DNA from: Streptomyces atratus | GTDB taxonomy: Bacteria; Actinomycetota; Actinomycetes; Streptomycetales; Streptomycetaceae | Assembly (NCBI RefSeq): GCF_014648655.1 | Contig: NZ_BMRN01000015.1 | Coordinates: 63,273 to 127,272 of the forward strand | Reading direction: 5' to 3' | DNA length: 64,000 nucleotides | Shown here: piece after piece, positions 1 to 8,224 of the stretch | How positions within the stretch are numbered: position 1 is the stretch's first letter | Layout: each line of letters opens with the position of its first letter | The notes under the pieces: generated by a model | Told to the model about the DNA's origin: nothing | The model's database searches: none | The model's input: the letters and a program-made list of their open reading frames with translations, nothing else | Made by a program: the position numbers and the translations under genes

Positions 1-1228
1 CGGCGTTGACGCCCTTCATGTCGAGCGAGCCGCGGCCGTACAGCTTGCCGTCCTCGATGTCTCCGGCGAAGGGGTCCGTCGTCCATTTGTCACCGATGGC
101 GGGGACCACGTCGGAGTGGCCGAGCAGGACGAGTGGTTTCTTCCGGGCCGGCCCGCTGCCGGGGACACGGGCGAAGAAGTGGACGTTGCCTTCCTTGGGG
201 GTGGGCACGATCTCGGTGCTCACCCCGGCCGCACGGAAGATTCCCTGGAGCATCTGGGCGAACGGCTGGGTGAGGGCACCGTCGCCGGGGTTGCTGGTGT
301 TCTGGCGGATCATGGCCACGGCGAGGCCCACGGCGTCGGTGGGATCGCCCTCGAAGGAGACACCGCCCGCGGCGGTCGGCGCGGCTGCCGACGCTCCGGG
401 TGTCGTGGCCGGGACCGCACCGAGGCCCAGCACCGCGCCCGCGACGGCCGTCGCTCCGGCGCCGAGCACGGAGCGTCGTGACGGCCGGGCCCCGGGAAGT
501 CCGTCCAGGCAGGCGGAGATGACCGCTGCCGGGTTCTCCTGATGGGCATAGTGACCGCCCTCGACGGACAGCAGAGTGCACTCGCCACGGGTCCAGTCGA
601 TCCAGCGCCGCACGGTCACTTCGGGCACGTGCGGGTCCTCGGTGGCCCACACCGCGCGCAACTCGACGTGCGGTACGGGACTTCGGCTGCCGTCGTAGTC
701 CGCGGCCAACTGCAGATCGGCGATGACGGGAGGCAGCAGCACCTCCTCGAACTCGGGGTCCGCCAGCAGCTCCGGGTCGGTCAGTCCGGTCCCGGTCGCG
801 AAGGCACGGGCGTCCTCGACGGTCACGTCGCCACCGTCGCCGTGGAAGTCACCGGGGCACTGTCCGGCCACCGCGCACAGCCGCACGACCGGCACCCCGG
901 CGTCGAGCAGCCGGCAGCACGTCTCGTACGCAAGGAGTGCACCGAGGCTGACGCCGATCAGCACCAGTCGCCGCCCTGCCCGCAGTGCGCGTATCTCGGC
1001 CGCCACGGCATCCGCGTAGGCGGTCATGTCGGTGACGGGTTCCTCGTCGACGCGGGTACCGCGGCCCGGCGGTGTGATGAGCGCGAGTGCGGTGTCCTCG
1101 GGCAGCCGGCCCCGCCAGTTCGCGAACGTCGAACCGTGGGCACCGGTGGGTGCGAAGCAGACGGCGAGGGTGCCGGCCGCGCTGTCCGGGGGGTTTTCGC
1201 CCGGCACGCTCAACCATGGGACGTTCAT
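1..1228 (-). CDS. type II thioesterase fused to Tat-signal M20 metallopeptidase (partial, C-terminus off the left edge)
   Basis: One open frame of 409 codons runs from ATG at 1228 to the window edge without a stop. Residues 1-245 are a type II (editing) thioesterase of the alpha/beta-hydrolase fold: GVSLG with nucleophile Ser94, an acidic residue near 198 and His226 in EGGHY. Such enzymes clear misloaded carrier proteins of NRPS assembly lines. With no start or stop between, the frame continues into PSRRSVLGAG (twin arginines 251-252), a hydrophobic run to about 275, an Ala/Pro linker, and an M20 zinc-peptidase N-terminus with HSDVVPA (metal ligand His371) and GRGSLDMKG (Asp403). Its ATG overlaps the stop of the upstream A-T NRPS gene (ATGA), so it belongs to that operon. 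Stand-alone Streptomyces M20 enzymes often have just such a Tat signal, so this looks like a gene fusion. A sequencing error that removed a stop cannot be excluded. Confidence 0.85.
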   Translation of the reverse strand, partial: MNVPWLSVPGENPPDSAAGTLAVCFAPTGAHGSTFANWRGRLPEDTALALITPPGRGTRVDEEPVTDMTAYADAVAAEIRALRAGRRLVLIGVSLGALLAYETCCRLLDAGVPVVRLCAVAGQCPGDFHGDGGDVTVEDARAFATGTGLTDPELLADPEFEEVLLPPVIADLQLAADYDGSRSPVPHVELRAVWATEDPHVPEVTVRRWIDWTRGECTLLSVEGGHYAHQENPAAVISACLDGLPGARPSRRSVLGAGATAVAGAVLGLGAVPATTPGASAAAPTAAGGVSFEGDPTDAVGLAVAMIRQNTSNPGDGALTQPFAQMLQGIFRAAGVSTEIVPTPKEGNVHFFARVPGSGPARKKPLVLLGHSDVVPAIGDKWTTDPFAGDIEDGKLYGRGSLDMKGVNA

Positions 1229-2979
1229 GCCTGTTCCTCCTGCTGGGTCTCGCGGCACAGTGCGGCGATCGCGGTGACGGTGGGTGCGCCGAGGATGCGG
1301 CGCAGTGGGACGCGTCGGCCTGCTGTCTTCGCAAGCCGGTTGGCGAGCCGCACGGCGAGCAGGGAGTGGCCTCCGGCGTCGAAGAAGTTCTGGTCCGCCG
1401 AGGCCGGTGGGGCACCGAGCAGTTCCTGCCAGAGGGTGGCGACAGCGGCCTCGGTGTCATCGGTCGGGGTGAATCCGGCCGTCCGCTCCTGCCCGATGCT
1501 CTCCACGAGCGTGCGCAGGGCGGTGCGGTCGAGCTTGCCGTTGGTGCTCAGCGGAAGCCTCGGGACCTGCTGAATTCGGGCAGGCAGCATGTAGTCGGGC
1601 AGCCGGTCGCGTAGATAGCCGCGCAGTGCGGCGGTGCCGCTCTCCTCGTCGGCGGTGAAACAGGCGACGGTGCGTGCTTCGCCGCCCTCGTTCTCCGCGT
1701 ACGCCCCCGCGTCGGTGATGTCCGGCGCCTTGCGCAGCGTGGCCTCGATCTCCTCCAGCTCGACGCGGTAGCCGCGTACCTTGATCTGGTTGTCTGCGCG
1801 TCCGATGATCTCCAGTACCGCGTCCGGGAGTTGGCGGCCGCGGTCTCCGGTCCGGTAGTGCAGGACTCCTGCGTCGTCCGTGGTGAAGCGGTCTTCGCCG
1901 TCGCCGCCGAGATAGCCGAGGGCGAGCGGAGGCCCGGAGACCCACACCTCACCTGTCACACCGGATGGCAGCCGTCGGCCGAGGCGGTCGCGGACCGAGA
2001 GCGAGGCACCCGCCACGGGCCTCCCGACGGGGACGCGTTCGGCGTCCGAGGGCAGTCGGGCGGTGTCGTACGCGGCGACGTTGGAGGCGGTTTCCGTCAT
2101 GCCGTACAGGTTCAGCAGCGTGGCGTCGGGCCAGACCTCACGGAAGCGCAGGACCGTGTCCACCGGCAGGGTGTCGGCGCCACTGGTGACCAGCACGGGC
2201 CGGTGCCCGCCGGGGCGTCCGGCGCTCTCCTCCAGCAACCCGGCAATCAGCTGCGGGGTCAGGTAGAGATGCGTGATCCGCTCCTGCTCGACGGCGGCGG
2301 CGAACAGCACCGGGTCGAGTAGTTCGTCGGTACCGAGCACGACGGACGGAATGCCCTTCAGCAGTCCGCCCAGCAGCTCCCAGGGCGAGGCGACCAGCGC
2401 CAGGGATTTCTGGACGGCCAGTACCGCGTCGTCGGGGAACGGGTGGTCCCGCCACATCCATTCCAGCCGTCCGCGGACCGAACGCCGGCTGATGCGTACG
2501 CCCTTGGGGTTTCCGGTCGTCCCCGAGGTGTAGACGATGTGGAACAGCGCGTCGTCGTCGGGCTCCTGCCCGGGGGCCTGGTGCAGCGGGCCGTCGGTGA
2601 GGGGTGCGAGTGTGACGCGGGGGGCGTCCAGTGTGGGGAACTGATCGAGTCCGGGCTCGGCCAGCACGCAGTGCGGTCCTGTCTCCTCCACCATCCGGCG
2701 CTGTCGTCGCACGGGTATCGCAGGGTCGAGCCCGAGGTAGGCGGCACCCGTTTTCAGTACGGCGAGAACTCCGGCGACGGCGGCGGGGCCGCGCTGGGCG
2801 GCAAGTGCCACCAGCGAGCCGGGGCCCGTCCCTTTGGCGGCGAGCCGGGCGGCCAGCCGGCCGCTCCACTCGTCGAGTTCGCGGTAGGTGAGGCTGGTGC
2901 CGGTGTGGCGCAGGGCGACGGCCCGGGGGTGGGCCGCCACCTGCTCGGCGAAGCGTTCCAGCAGGGTCGGCGTGGTCAT
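1225..2979 (-). CDS. nonribosomal peptide synthetase, A-T didomain with non-canonical substrate pocket
   Basis: A 584-residue protein: adenylation domain about 5-495, then carrier domain about 505-580. The ATP loop YTSGTTGNPKG is near 150-160, the A8 region near 393-408, the catalytic lysine K492 in TNGKLDR, and the phosphopantetheine serine Ser539 in DAGGHSLL. The residue aligning with the Asp235 that binds the alpha-amino group in normal A domains is Val196 (ALVASPWE). Read against GrsA, the pocket is roughly V-A-W-Y-V-S-L-S-N. A missing Asp235 usually means the substrate is not a standard alpha-amino acid (hydroxy, keto, aryl or beta-amino acid), so the substrate is open. The protein has neither C nor TE domain. 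The ATG at 2979 overlaps the stop of the A-T-C gene (ATGA); much longer apparent starts in this frame lie inside that gene and are rejected. Confidence 0.93.
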   Translation of the reverse strand: MTTPTLLERFAEQVAAHPRAVALRHTGTSLTYRELDEWSGRLAARLAAKGTGPGSLVALAAQRGPAAVAGVLAVLKTGAAYLGLDPAIPVRRQRRMVEETGPHCVLAEPGLDQFPTLDAPRVTLAPLTDGPLHQAPGQEPDDDALFHIVYTSGTTGNPKGVRISRRSVRGRLEWMWRDHPFPDDAVLAVQKSLALVASPWELLGGLLKGIPSVVLGTDELLDPVLFAAAVEQERITHLYLTPQLIAGLLEESAGRPGGHRPVLVTSGADTLPVDTVLRFREVWPDATLLNLYGMTETASNVAAYDTARLPSDAERVPVGRPVAGASLSVRDRLGRRLPSGVTGEVWVSGPPLALGYLGGDGEDRFTTDDAGVLHYRTGDRGRQLPDAVLEIIGRADNQIKVRGYRVELEEIEATLRKAPDITDAGAYAENEGGEARTVACFTADEESGTAALRGYLRDRLPDYMLPARIQQVPRLPLSTNGKLDRTALRTLVESIGQERTAGFTPTDDTEAAVATLWQELLGAPPASADQNFFDAGGHSLLAVRLANRLAKTAGRRVPLRRILGAPTVTAIAALCRETQQEEQA

Positions 2980-5900
2980 CGTTGATCGTCTCCGGGCAGC
3001 AGATCGAGGGAACGGATGGTGGTGTGCTCCGCACGCTCCGGGTCGGTCAGGGCCCGCAGAGCGATCAGCGTGGATTCCAGTACGTTGCGGGCGGCCGGGG
3101 CGTCGAGCAGCTCCTGCTGGTAGGCGTACTGCAACAGCAGCCGGTCGGGGCCGTGCGGCTGGACGTACAGCGCGCAGTCGTACTTGGTGTAGCCGGTGTC
3201 CAGCTCGACGAAGCGGAACCCGACGTCCGAGGCGGTGGTGGCGCGCGCCGGGTACGGCAGCATGTTGAGCATGGTCTGGAAGACCGGTGTCGCCGAGGAG
3301 CTGCGTGAGGCGGCCGGAAGCCGCCGAAGCGTCCAGCCGAAGGGGTGATCGGCTGCGGCGTACGCGTCGTACACCGTCTCCCGCACCTGTGCGGTGAACT
3401 CCGCGAGGGTCGCGGCCGGGTCGATGTGCAGACGCAGCGGCAGCATGGCGAGCATGAACGCCGGTACCTCGGCCGCCTCCGGCCGCTCCCGGCCCGCCAT
3501 CGGGGCGCCGACGATCACCTCGTCGGCGTCGCCGTAGTAGCTCAGGGCCAGCGCGTAGGCGGCCAGCAGCGGCACGAACGCGGTGGCGGAGGCGGACAGT
3601 GCGGTGTCGCGCAGCCGCTGGGACAGGCGCTCGTCGAGGACCGCCTCGGTCGTCTCGCCCCGGTAGGTGGGCGTGGCGGGCCGCTGTTTCTGCGCGATCT
3701 GCAGTGCCGGGAGATCGCCCGCGAGCCGGCGCAGCCAGTACTTCCCGGCCTCGGCGACCTCCTCGGTGGCAAGGCGCGCCTCCAAGTGGTCCAGATAGCG
3801 GTCGTACCGGGTGGCGCGCTCGGGGTCGGGGCCGGCCGGCTGCTGTTCGTACAGTTCGGCGAGCCGCTGGAACAGCACGGTGGCGCCCCAGCCGTCGAGG
3901 AGCAGTTCGTGCATGGTGACCAGCAGCCGGTGCTGTCCGCCGGGCAGTCGGAACAGCTCGGTCCGCACGGCGGGTTCGGCGAGGAGGTCGAAGGGCTTGG
4001 CAGCCTCCTCGGAGGCCACTGTGCGGAACTCGTCCGCGGTGATGTCCCGCGCCCGTCCGGGCGGCAGCACTTCCCAGTGCGGATAGTGGTGCACCACTGC
4101 CTGTGCGCCCGGCTCGTCGGTCTCGGCGAACCGGGCGAGGAGCAGCGGGTTCTCGGAGAGCAGCAGCTGCCAGGCTCGCGCCAGCCGTGCCACGTCCAGT
4201 GGCCCGTCCAGTTCCAGGGAGCCCTGGTAGCTGTAGTAGGGGCTGAGCGGGTCGAGTCGCCAGTGGAAGTAGACACCGGCCTGCTGCGGGGTGAGCGGCC
4301 GGGTCCTCGGGGCGTCCCAGGCATGTTCCGTACGGGTGCCGGCCGTCTGCTGCCGGTGGCGGCCGAGCACGGCCAGTGCGGCGGGGCTGCCGTCGCGCAG
4401 CACGTCGCGCAGGCCCGCGGCCGATCCCTCCTCCCGCAGTGCCGCGACCAGCCGCATGGCCAGCAGCGAGTCTCCGCCCAGCTCCAGGAACGAGTCGTCC
4501 CTGCCGACCCGGCCGGTGCCGAGGATTTGGGCGACGAGGGCCGCGATCGCAATCTCCGCGTCGCCGCGCGGTGGTGTGTACGGGCGGCGGTCGGGGCGGC
4601 TGCGGCGCGGTGGTGCGGGGAGCGCCTTGTAGTCCGTCTTGCCGTTCCGGGTGAGCGGAAGGCGGGGCAGGACGACGAAGGTGTGCGGCACCATCGGCGC
4701 GGGGAGCCGTTCGGCCAGATGAGCGCGGAGTGATTCCTCCGCCACCTCGTCGCCGGAGGCGGTGACATGGGCGACGAGCCGTGGCGGCTGGGCGGCCACA
4801 AAGATGTGGGCGCTCTCGCGGGCCACCAGGGCGCCGGTGTCGTCGGGGGTGTGGACGGTGACGGCGCAGGCGGCGATCGCGGGGTGGCCGCCGAGGACCG
4901 CTTCGATCTCGGCGAGCTCCATGCGCACGCCACCGAGCTTCACCTGCCGGTCGACCCGGCCCAGATACTCCAGCCGGCCGTCCGGCAGTACGCGTACGGC
5001 GTCCCCGGTGCGGTAGAGGCGCCCGCCGCCGTCGCCGAAGGGGTCGGTGAAGAAGGCGCGAGCGGTGCTGTCCGGTTCTCCGAGGTAGCCGCGGCCCACG
5101 GGGAGTCCTCCGACGAACAGCTCGCCGGTCTCCCCGTGCGCACAGGCGTGCCACTCCCCCTCCTCGCAACGAAGCACATACAGCGCTGCGTTTCCGATGG
5201 GAGAACCGATCGGCAGATGGCGTACTCCGGCGGCCGGCGGGCCGAGTACGGCATGGGTGACATCGTCCGAACACTCGGTGGGGCCATAGGCGTTGAGCAG
5301 TCCGACGCCCGGCATGGTCTTGTGCCACCGCCGGGCCAGGGCGGGTGCCAGCTCCTCGCCGGTGGCGATCATCCAGCGCAGCGCGCCGGGCCCGGTCCCT
5401 GCTCTCTCGTGGGCATCGAGCAGGAAGCGGATCAGTGTGGGTACGGTTTCCAGCACCGTGGTTCCGTGGCCGCGCAGCTCCTCCAGCAGCAGTGCGCCGT
5501 CCTGCGCCTGCTCGTCGCCGAAGATCTGTACGCGGCCGCCGACGAGCAGCGGAGCGAGCATCTGCCAGACGGAGATGTCGAAGCCCAGCGGTGCGGTCTG
5601 CGCCAGCCGGTCGTCGGCGGTCAGTCCGAGGTCGTCGACCTTGGCCCACAGATGGTTGAGCATCCCTTGGTGTTCGACGATCGCGGCCTTGGGGCGGCCG
5701 GTCGATCCGGAGGTGTAGAGGACATAGCGCACCTCGTCGGGGGCGGGTGGTGCGGTCCGGGTGTACGGGGGGTCCGCCGGTTCCGGTGCCGTGGTGGGGA
5801 CCCCGGCCGCCTGGGCTCCCTTGATCAGTTCGCCGCTGTGCGCCGCTCCGCCGGTCGTCAGCATGAGCACGGCGCCGCTGTCGGTGAGGAGGGACTCGAC

Positions 5901-6272
5901 GCGGGCGGCGGGCCAGGCGGCGTCCACCGGCAGATAGACGGCGCCCAGCAGCTCCAGTGCGAGAAAGGCCGTGATGACGTCGCTGCCGCGACGGCCGCCG
6001 ACCGCGACGATCTGCCCGCGCGAGATTCCGGCAGCCGCCAGTTGTGCGGCTGTGCGACGCATCCGGTCTGCCAACTGGGCGTAGCCGATGGATATTTCGC
6101 CGTCGTCGATCGCCGCGCGATCAGGGTGCGTGGCCGAGTACCGCTCGACGTACGTGTGGACTCCCTCGCCCAGCTCGTACGGCTCGCTGCGGGTCAGCGC
6201 CAGGGCGACGGCCCGCTCCCGTGCCCCTTCGGCCAGCGGGAGCGTCGGATAGTGCTCGGGTATGCCGGTCAC
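2976..6272 (-). CDS. nonribosomal peptide synthetase, A-T-C
   Basis: A 1098-residue protein with adenylation (about 35-555), carrier (about 575-640) and condensation (about 658-1098) domains. Visible motifs are YTSGSTGRPK (186-195), the A4 region FDISVWQ with the expected Asp at 232, the A5 region NAYGPTE, Lys545 in NGKTDYK and carrier Ser602 in LGGDSLL. The specificity positions read approximately D-I-W-E-I-T-A-D-D-K by alignment with GrsA. The acidic pocket would suit a basic side chain such as diaminopropionate, but that is inference. The condensation motif is MHELLLDGW (787-795): the catalytic second His788 and the DG are kept while the first His is Met. The C domain at the C-terminus would join this module's amino acid to the one carried by the following A-T protein. 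The start overlaps the methyltransferase stop by one base. Confidence 0.94.
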   Translation of the reverse strand: MTGIPEHYPTLPLAEGARERAVALALTRSEPYELGEGVHTYVERYSATHPDRAAIDDGEISIGYAQLADRMRRTAAQLAAAGISRGQIVAVGGRRGSDVITAFLALELLGAVYLPVDAAWPAARVESLLTDSGAVLMLTTGGAAHSGELIKGAQAAGVPTTAPEPADPPYTRTAPPAPDEVRYVLYTSGSTGRPKAAIVEHQGMLNHLWAKVDDLGLTADDRLAQTAPLGFDISVWQMLAPLLVGGRVQIFGDEQAQDGALLLEELRGHGTTVLETVPTLIRFLLDAHERAGTGPGALRWMIATGEELAPALARRWHKTMPGVGLLNAYGPTECSDDVTHAVLGPPAAGVRHLPIGSPIGNAALYVLRCEEGEWHACAHGETGELFVGGLPVGRGYLGEPDSTARAFFTDPFGDGGGRLYRTGDAVRVLPDGRLEYLGRVDRQVKLGGVRMELAEIEAVLGGHPAIAACAVTVHTPDDTGALVARESAHIFVAAQPPRLVAHVTASGDEVAEESLRAHLAERLPAPMVPHTFVVLPRLPLTRNGKTDYKALPAPPRRSRPDRRPYTPPRGDAEIAIAALVAQILGTGRVGRDDSFLELGGDSLLAMRLVAALREEGSAAGLRDVLRDGSPAALAVLGRHRQQTAGTRTEHAWDAPRTRPLTPQQAGVYFHWRLDPLSPYYSYQGSLELDGPLDVARLARAWQLLLSENPLLLARFAETDEPGAQAVVHHYPHWEVLPPGRARDITADEFRTVASEEAAKPFDLLAEPAVRTELFRLPGGQHRLLVTMHELLLDGWGATVLFQRLAELYEQQPAGPDPERATRYDRYLDHLEARLATEEVAEAGKYWLRRLAGDLPALQIAQKQRPATPTYRGETTEAVLDERLSQRLRDTALSASATAFVPLLAAYALALSYYGDADEVIVGAPMAGRERPEAAEVPAFMLAMLPLRLHIDPAATLAEFTAQVRETVYDAYAAADHPFGWTLRRLPAASRSSSATPVFQTMLNMLPYPARATTASDVGFRFVELDTGYTKYDCALYVQPHGPDRLLLQYAYQQELLDAPAARNVLESTLIALRALTDPERAEHTTIRSLDLLPGDDQR

Positions 6273-7084
6273 TACGCCCCCTTCTTCTCTGCGACGACGA
6301 GCAGGTACTCGACGGGCACGCCTGTGCCACGCTCATCGGTGGTGTGGAAGCCCTCGGTCATCTCGGCCATCTCCGCGCGCAGTTCCTTCCAGCGCGAGGG
6401 CGGCGAGATGGTGTTCTTCGCTGCGATGCAGGGACCGAAGCAGTTCTCGAAGAAGGCGACCAGATCCTCGGCTGTGTCGAACGGGTAGAAAAGTTCCCGG
6501 CGTTCGGACGTGACGGTGAATCCGGGGCCGAAGAGTTCGGCGAGATAGTCCGGGGAGCCCCACAGCATGGGCTGCCCCTGATGGCCGTTGGGCGAGGGGA
6601 AGTAGGCGGAGAGGATCTCCTGGAAGTGGGCGGTCCAGCTGCGTGCCGTCCAGTTGCACATGCCGATCCGGCCGCCGGGCCGCAGCGCCCGGGCCATCTC
6701 GCCGGATGACGCGGCATGGTCGGGCGCGAACTGGATCCCATAGGTGGAGGTCACGAGGTCGAACGACGCGTCGGCAAACGGGAGTTCCTGCGCGTCGCCG
6801 CGGCGCAACTCCACCTCGACACCGGCCCTTGAAAATCGTGCGCGCGCGTCGGGGAAGAACTCGTCGGTCAGATCCAGCCCGGTGACGTCACAGCCGCGCA
6901 GGGCGGACAGCAGCGCGACGTTGCCGTTCCCTGTGGCGACGTCCAGATGGCGGGTGTCCGGCTCCGGGGCGAGCCGGTCGACCAACTCGACGGCGCCGGG
7001 CCGCAGCAGATCGGCGACATGCCGGTACTCACCGTAGGACCACATGGTGCGGTTGATCTCCTGGATGTTCTGATCGATCGTCAT
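6272..7084 (-). CDS. class I SAM-dependent methyltransferase
   Basis: A 270-residue Rossmann-fold methyltransferase. Motif I is DVATGNGNVALL, followed by an acidic motif II (GLDLTD), a motif III-like GDAQELPFADASFD and post-motif LRPGGRIGMCNW. The size and the UbiE/ubiquinone-type layout point to a small-molecule O-, N- or C-methyltransferase. It sits between the SbnB gene and the A-T-C synthetase, ending one base into the synthetase start, so it is co-transcribed and probably methylates the peptide or a precursor. The sequence does not tell which atom is methylated. Confidence 0.9.
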   Translation of the reverse strand: MTIDQNIQEINRTMWSYGEYRHVADLLRPGAVELVDRLAPEPDTRHLDVATGNGNVALLSALRGCDVTGLDLTDEFFPDARARFSRAGVEVELRRGDAQELPFADASFDLVTSTYGIQFAPDHAASSGEMARALRPGGRIGMCNWTARSWTAHFQEILSAYFPSPNGHQGQPMLWGSPDYLAELFGPGFTVTSERRELFYPFDTAEDLVAFFENCFGPCIAAKNTISPPSRWKELRAEMAEMTEGFHTTDERGTGVPVEYLLVVAEKKGA

Positions 7085-7095
7085 GCGGATCCCCC

Positions 7096-8169
7096 TCAGA
7101 GTGTGAGCCGGACGCCCAGACCGGCGGCTTCGGCGCGGGCGTGGATACGGTCGGCGACGGCGACGTCGAGGATCGACATACCGAACGGGTTGCTGATCAC
7201 GATCTCGTCCCGGTCTCGGCGGCCGGGGTGCCGCCCGGCGAGCACATCGCCGAGCGTGCCGTCGACGCGGCGGGCACCGGGCCGTGCGGTGACTCCTTCT
7301 CGCGGGGTGCCGTCGGGGCCGAGCAGGGTGCCCGCCCGGTGCATCCGGCCCAGCAGCCGGCGCGGGTCGTCACGGACCAGGCTCCAGTCGTCGACGATCA
7401 CCGTGCCGGCCGAGAGCACCGCCGCCTCGGTGAGGTCGTCCAGCGAGACATGACAGACGAGCGCGCCCGGCCGCAGCCAGCCCGGCTCGATGTAGCCCCG
7501 GGTCACCGTCGTGACGGGCACGACGAGTTCGGCGTCCCGCACAGCCTCGCGCGGACCGTCGGCGAGCACCGTCTCGACGTCCGCGGCCCCGGGGAGCGAA
7601 GCGATGTAGCGGGCGACGGACTTCGCGCGGTCGGGCGCCATGTCGTACAGCGAGATTCGGCGCAGGGTGGGCACGGTGCGCAGCAGCAGTGCCACATGCG
7701 CCTGTGCGAGCGCGCCGCAGCCGAGGAGCGCCAGCTGTCGAGGCTCCTCCACCGCCAGATGGCGAACGGCGAGCGCGGTCACCGCCGCGGTGCGCATCGC
7801 GCTGATGTACGCGGCCTCCAGCAGTGCGAGGGGGCGAGCGGTCTCCGGGTCGAGGAGCATGGTGAAGCCCTGGGAGCGCGGTATGCCGCGTCCCGGGTTA
7901 CCGATCGAGGCGTTGATGGTCTTCATGCCGATGACCGGTGGCCGGCCGTCCTGGACCAGCGCGCCGGGCATGGCCAGCAGCCGGGCCGGGTCGCCCTGCG
8001 GCGTGGTCCAGCCGAGGTAGGCCTCCTCGGGCAGGACCGACTGTCCGGCGGAGTGCAGCATGAGCGCCTCGGCCACCGCCGCCACGATGTCCACGTCGCG
8101 GGCCGCCACGATGACGTCCGCACGGGTCAGATAACGGAAGTGGCTGTCGGGGTATTGCTCGAAGTCCAT
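7096..8169 (-). CDS. sbnB: SbnB-like 2,3-diaminopropionate biosynthesis dehydrogenase
   Basis: A 357-residue member of the ornithine cyclodeaminase/mu-crystallin family with an NAD-binding GCGALAQAH loop, the conserved GMKTINASIGNP stretch near the active site and a C-terminal SNPFGMSILD signature. SbnB oxidatively hydrolyses N-(2-amino-2-carboxyethyl)-L-glutamate to L-2,3-diaminopropionate plus 2-oxoglutarate, following SbnA. The partner SbnA-like gene is at 9454-10488 in the same operon, separated by an MFS gene, and this pairing is what distinguishes the protein from a plain ornithine cyclodeaminase. The start ATG at 8169 begins MDFEQYPDSHF and is preceded by AAGGAG-like sequence; the longer frame upstream overlaps the MFS end and looks non-coding. 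Confidence 0.9.
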   Translation of the reverse strand: MDFEQYPDSHFRYLTRADVIVAARDVDIVAAVAEALMLHSAGQSVLPEEAYLGWTTPQGDPARLLAMPGALVQDGRPPVIGMKTINASIGNPGRGIPRSQGFTMLLDPETARPLALLEAAYISAMRTAAVTALAVRHLAVEEPRQLALLGCGALAQAHVALLLRTVPTLRRISLYDMAPDRAKSVARYIASLPGAADVETVLADGPREAVRDAELVVPVTTVTRGYIEPGWLRPGALVCHVSLDDLTEAAVLSAGTVIVDDWSLVRDDPRRLLGRMHRAGTLLGPDGTPREGVTARPGARRVDGTLGDVLAGRHPGRRDRDEIVISNPFGMSILDVAVADRIHARAEAAGLGVRLTL

Positions 8170-8224
8170 TGCGGGCGAAGCTCCTTGGCGAGAGGGTCGG
8201 TGGTGGGCAGAGTCCGGGGGCGGT

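Noticed and set aside
310..588. Separate start for the M20 peptidase within the thioesterase gene
   Set aside because: The ATG near 588 is in a different frame and leads to Arg/Pro-rich nonsense. No ATG, GTG or TTG with a ribosome-binding site lies shortly before the twin arginines in the correct frame.
3345..4733. Long plus-strand open frame (462 codons) inside the A-T-C synthetase gene
   Set aside because: It is the antisense shadow of the NRPS frame; GC-rich codons on one strand leave long open frames on the other. No domain or ribosome-binding site supports it.
1225..5649. A single 1474-codon minus-strand protein covering both NRPS genes
   Set aside because: Only the part from 2979 down encodes A and T domains; the upstream part is an out-of-frame reading of the A-T-C gene.
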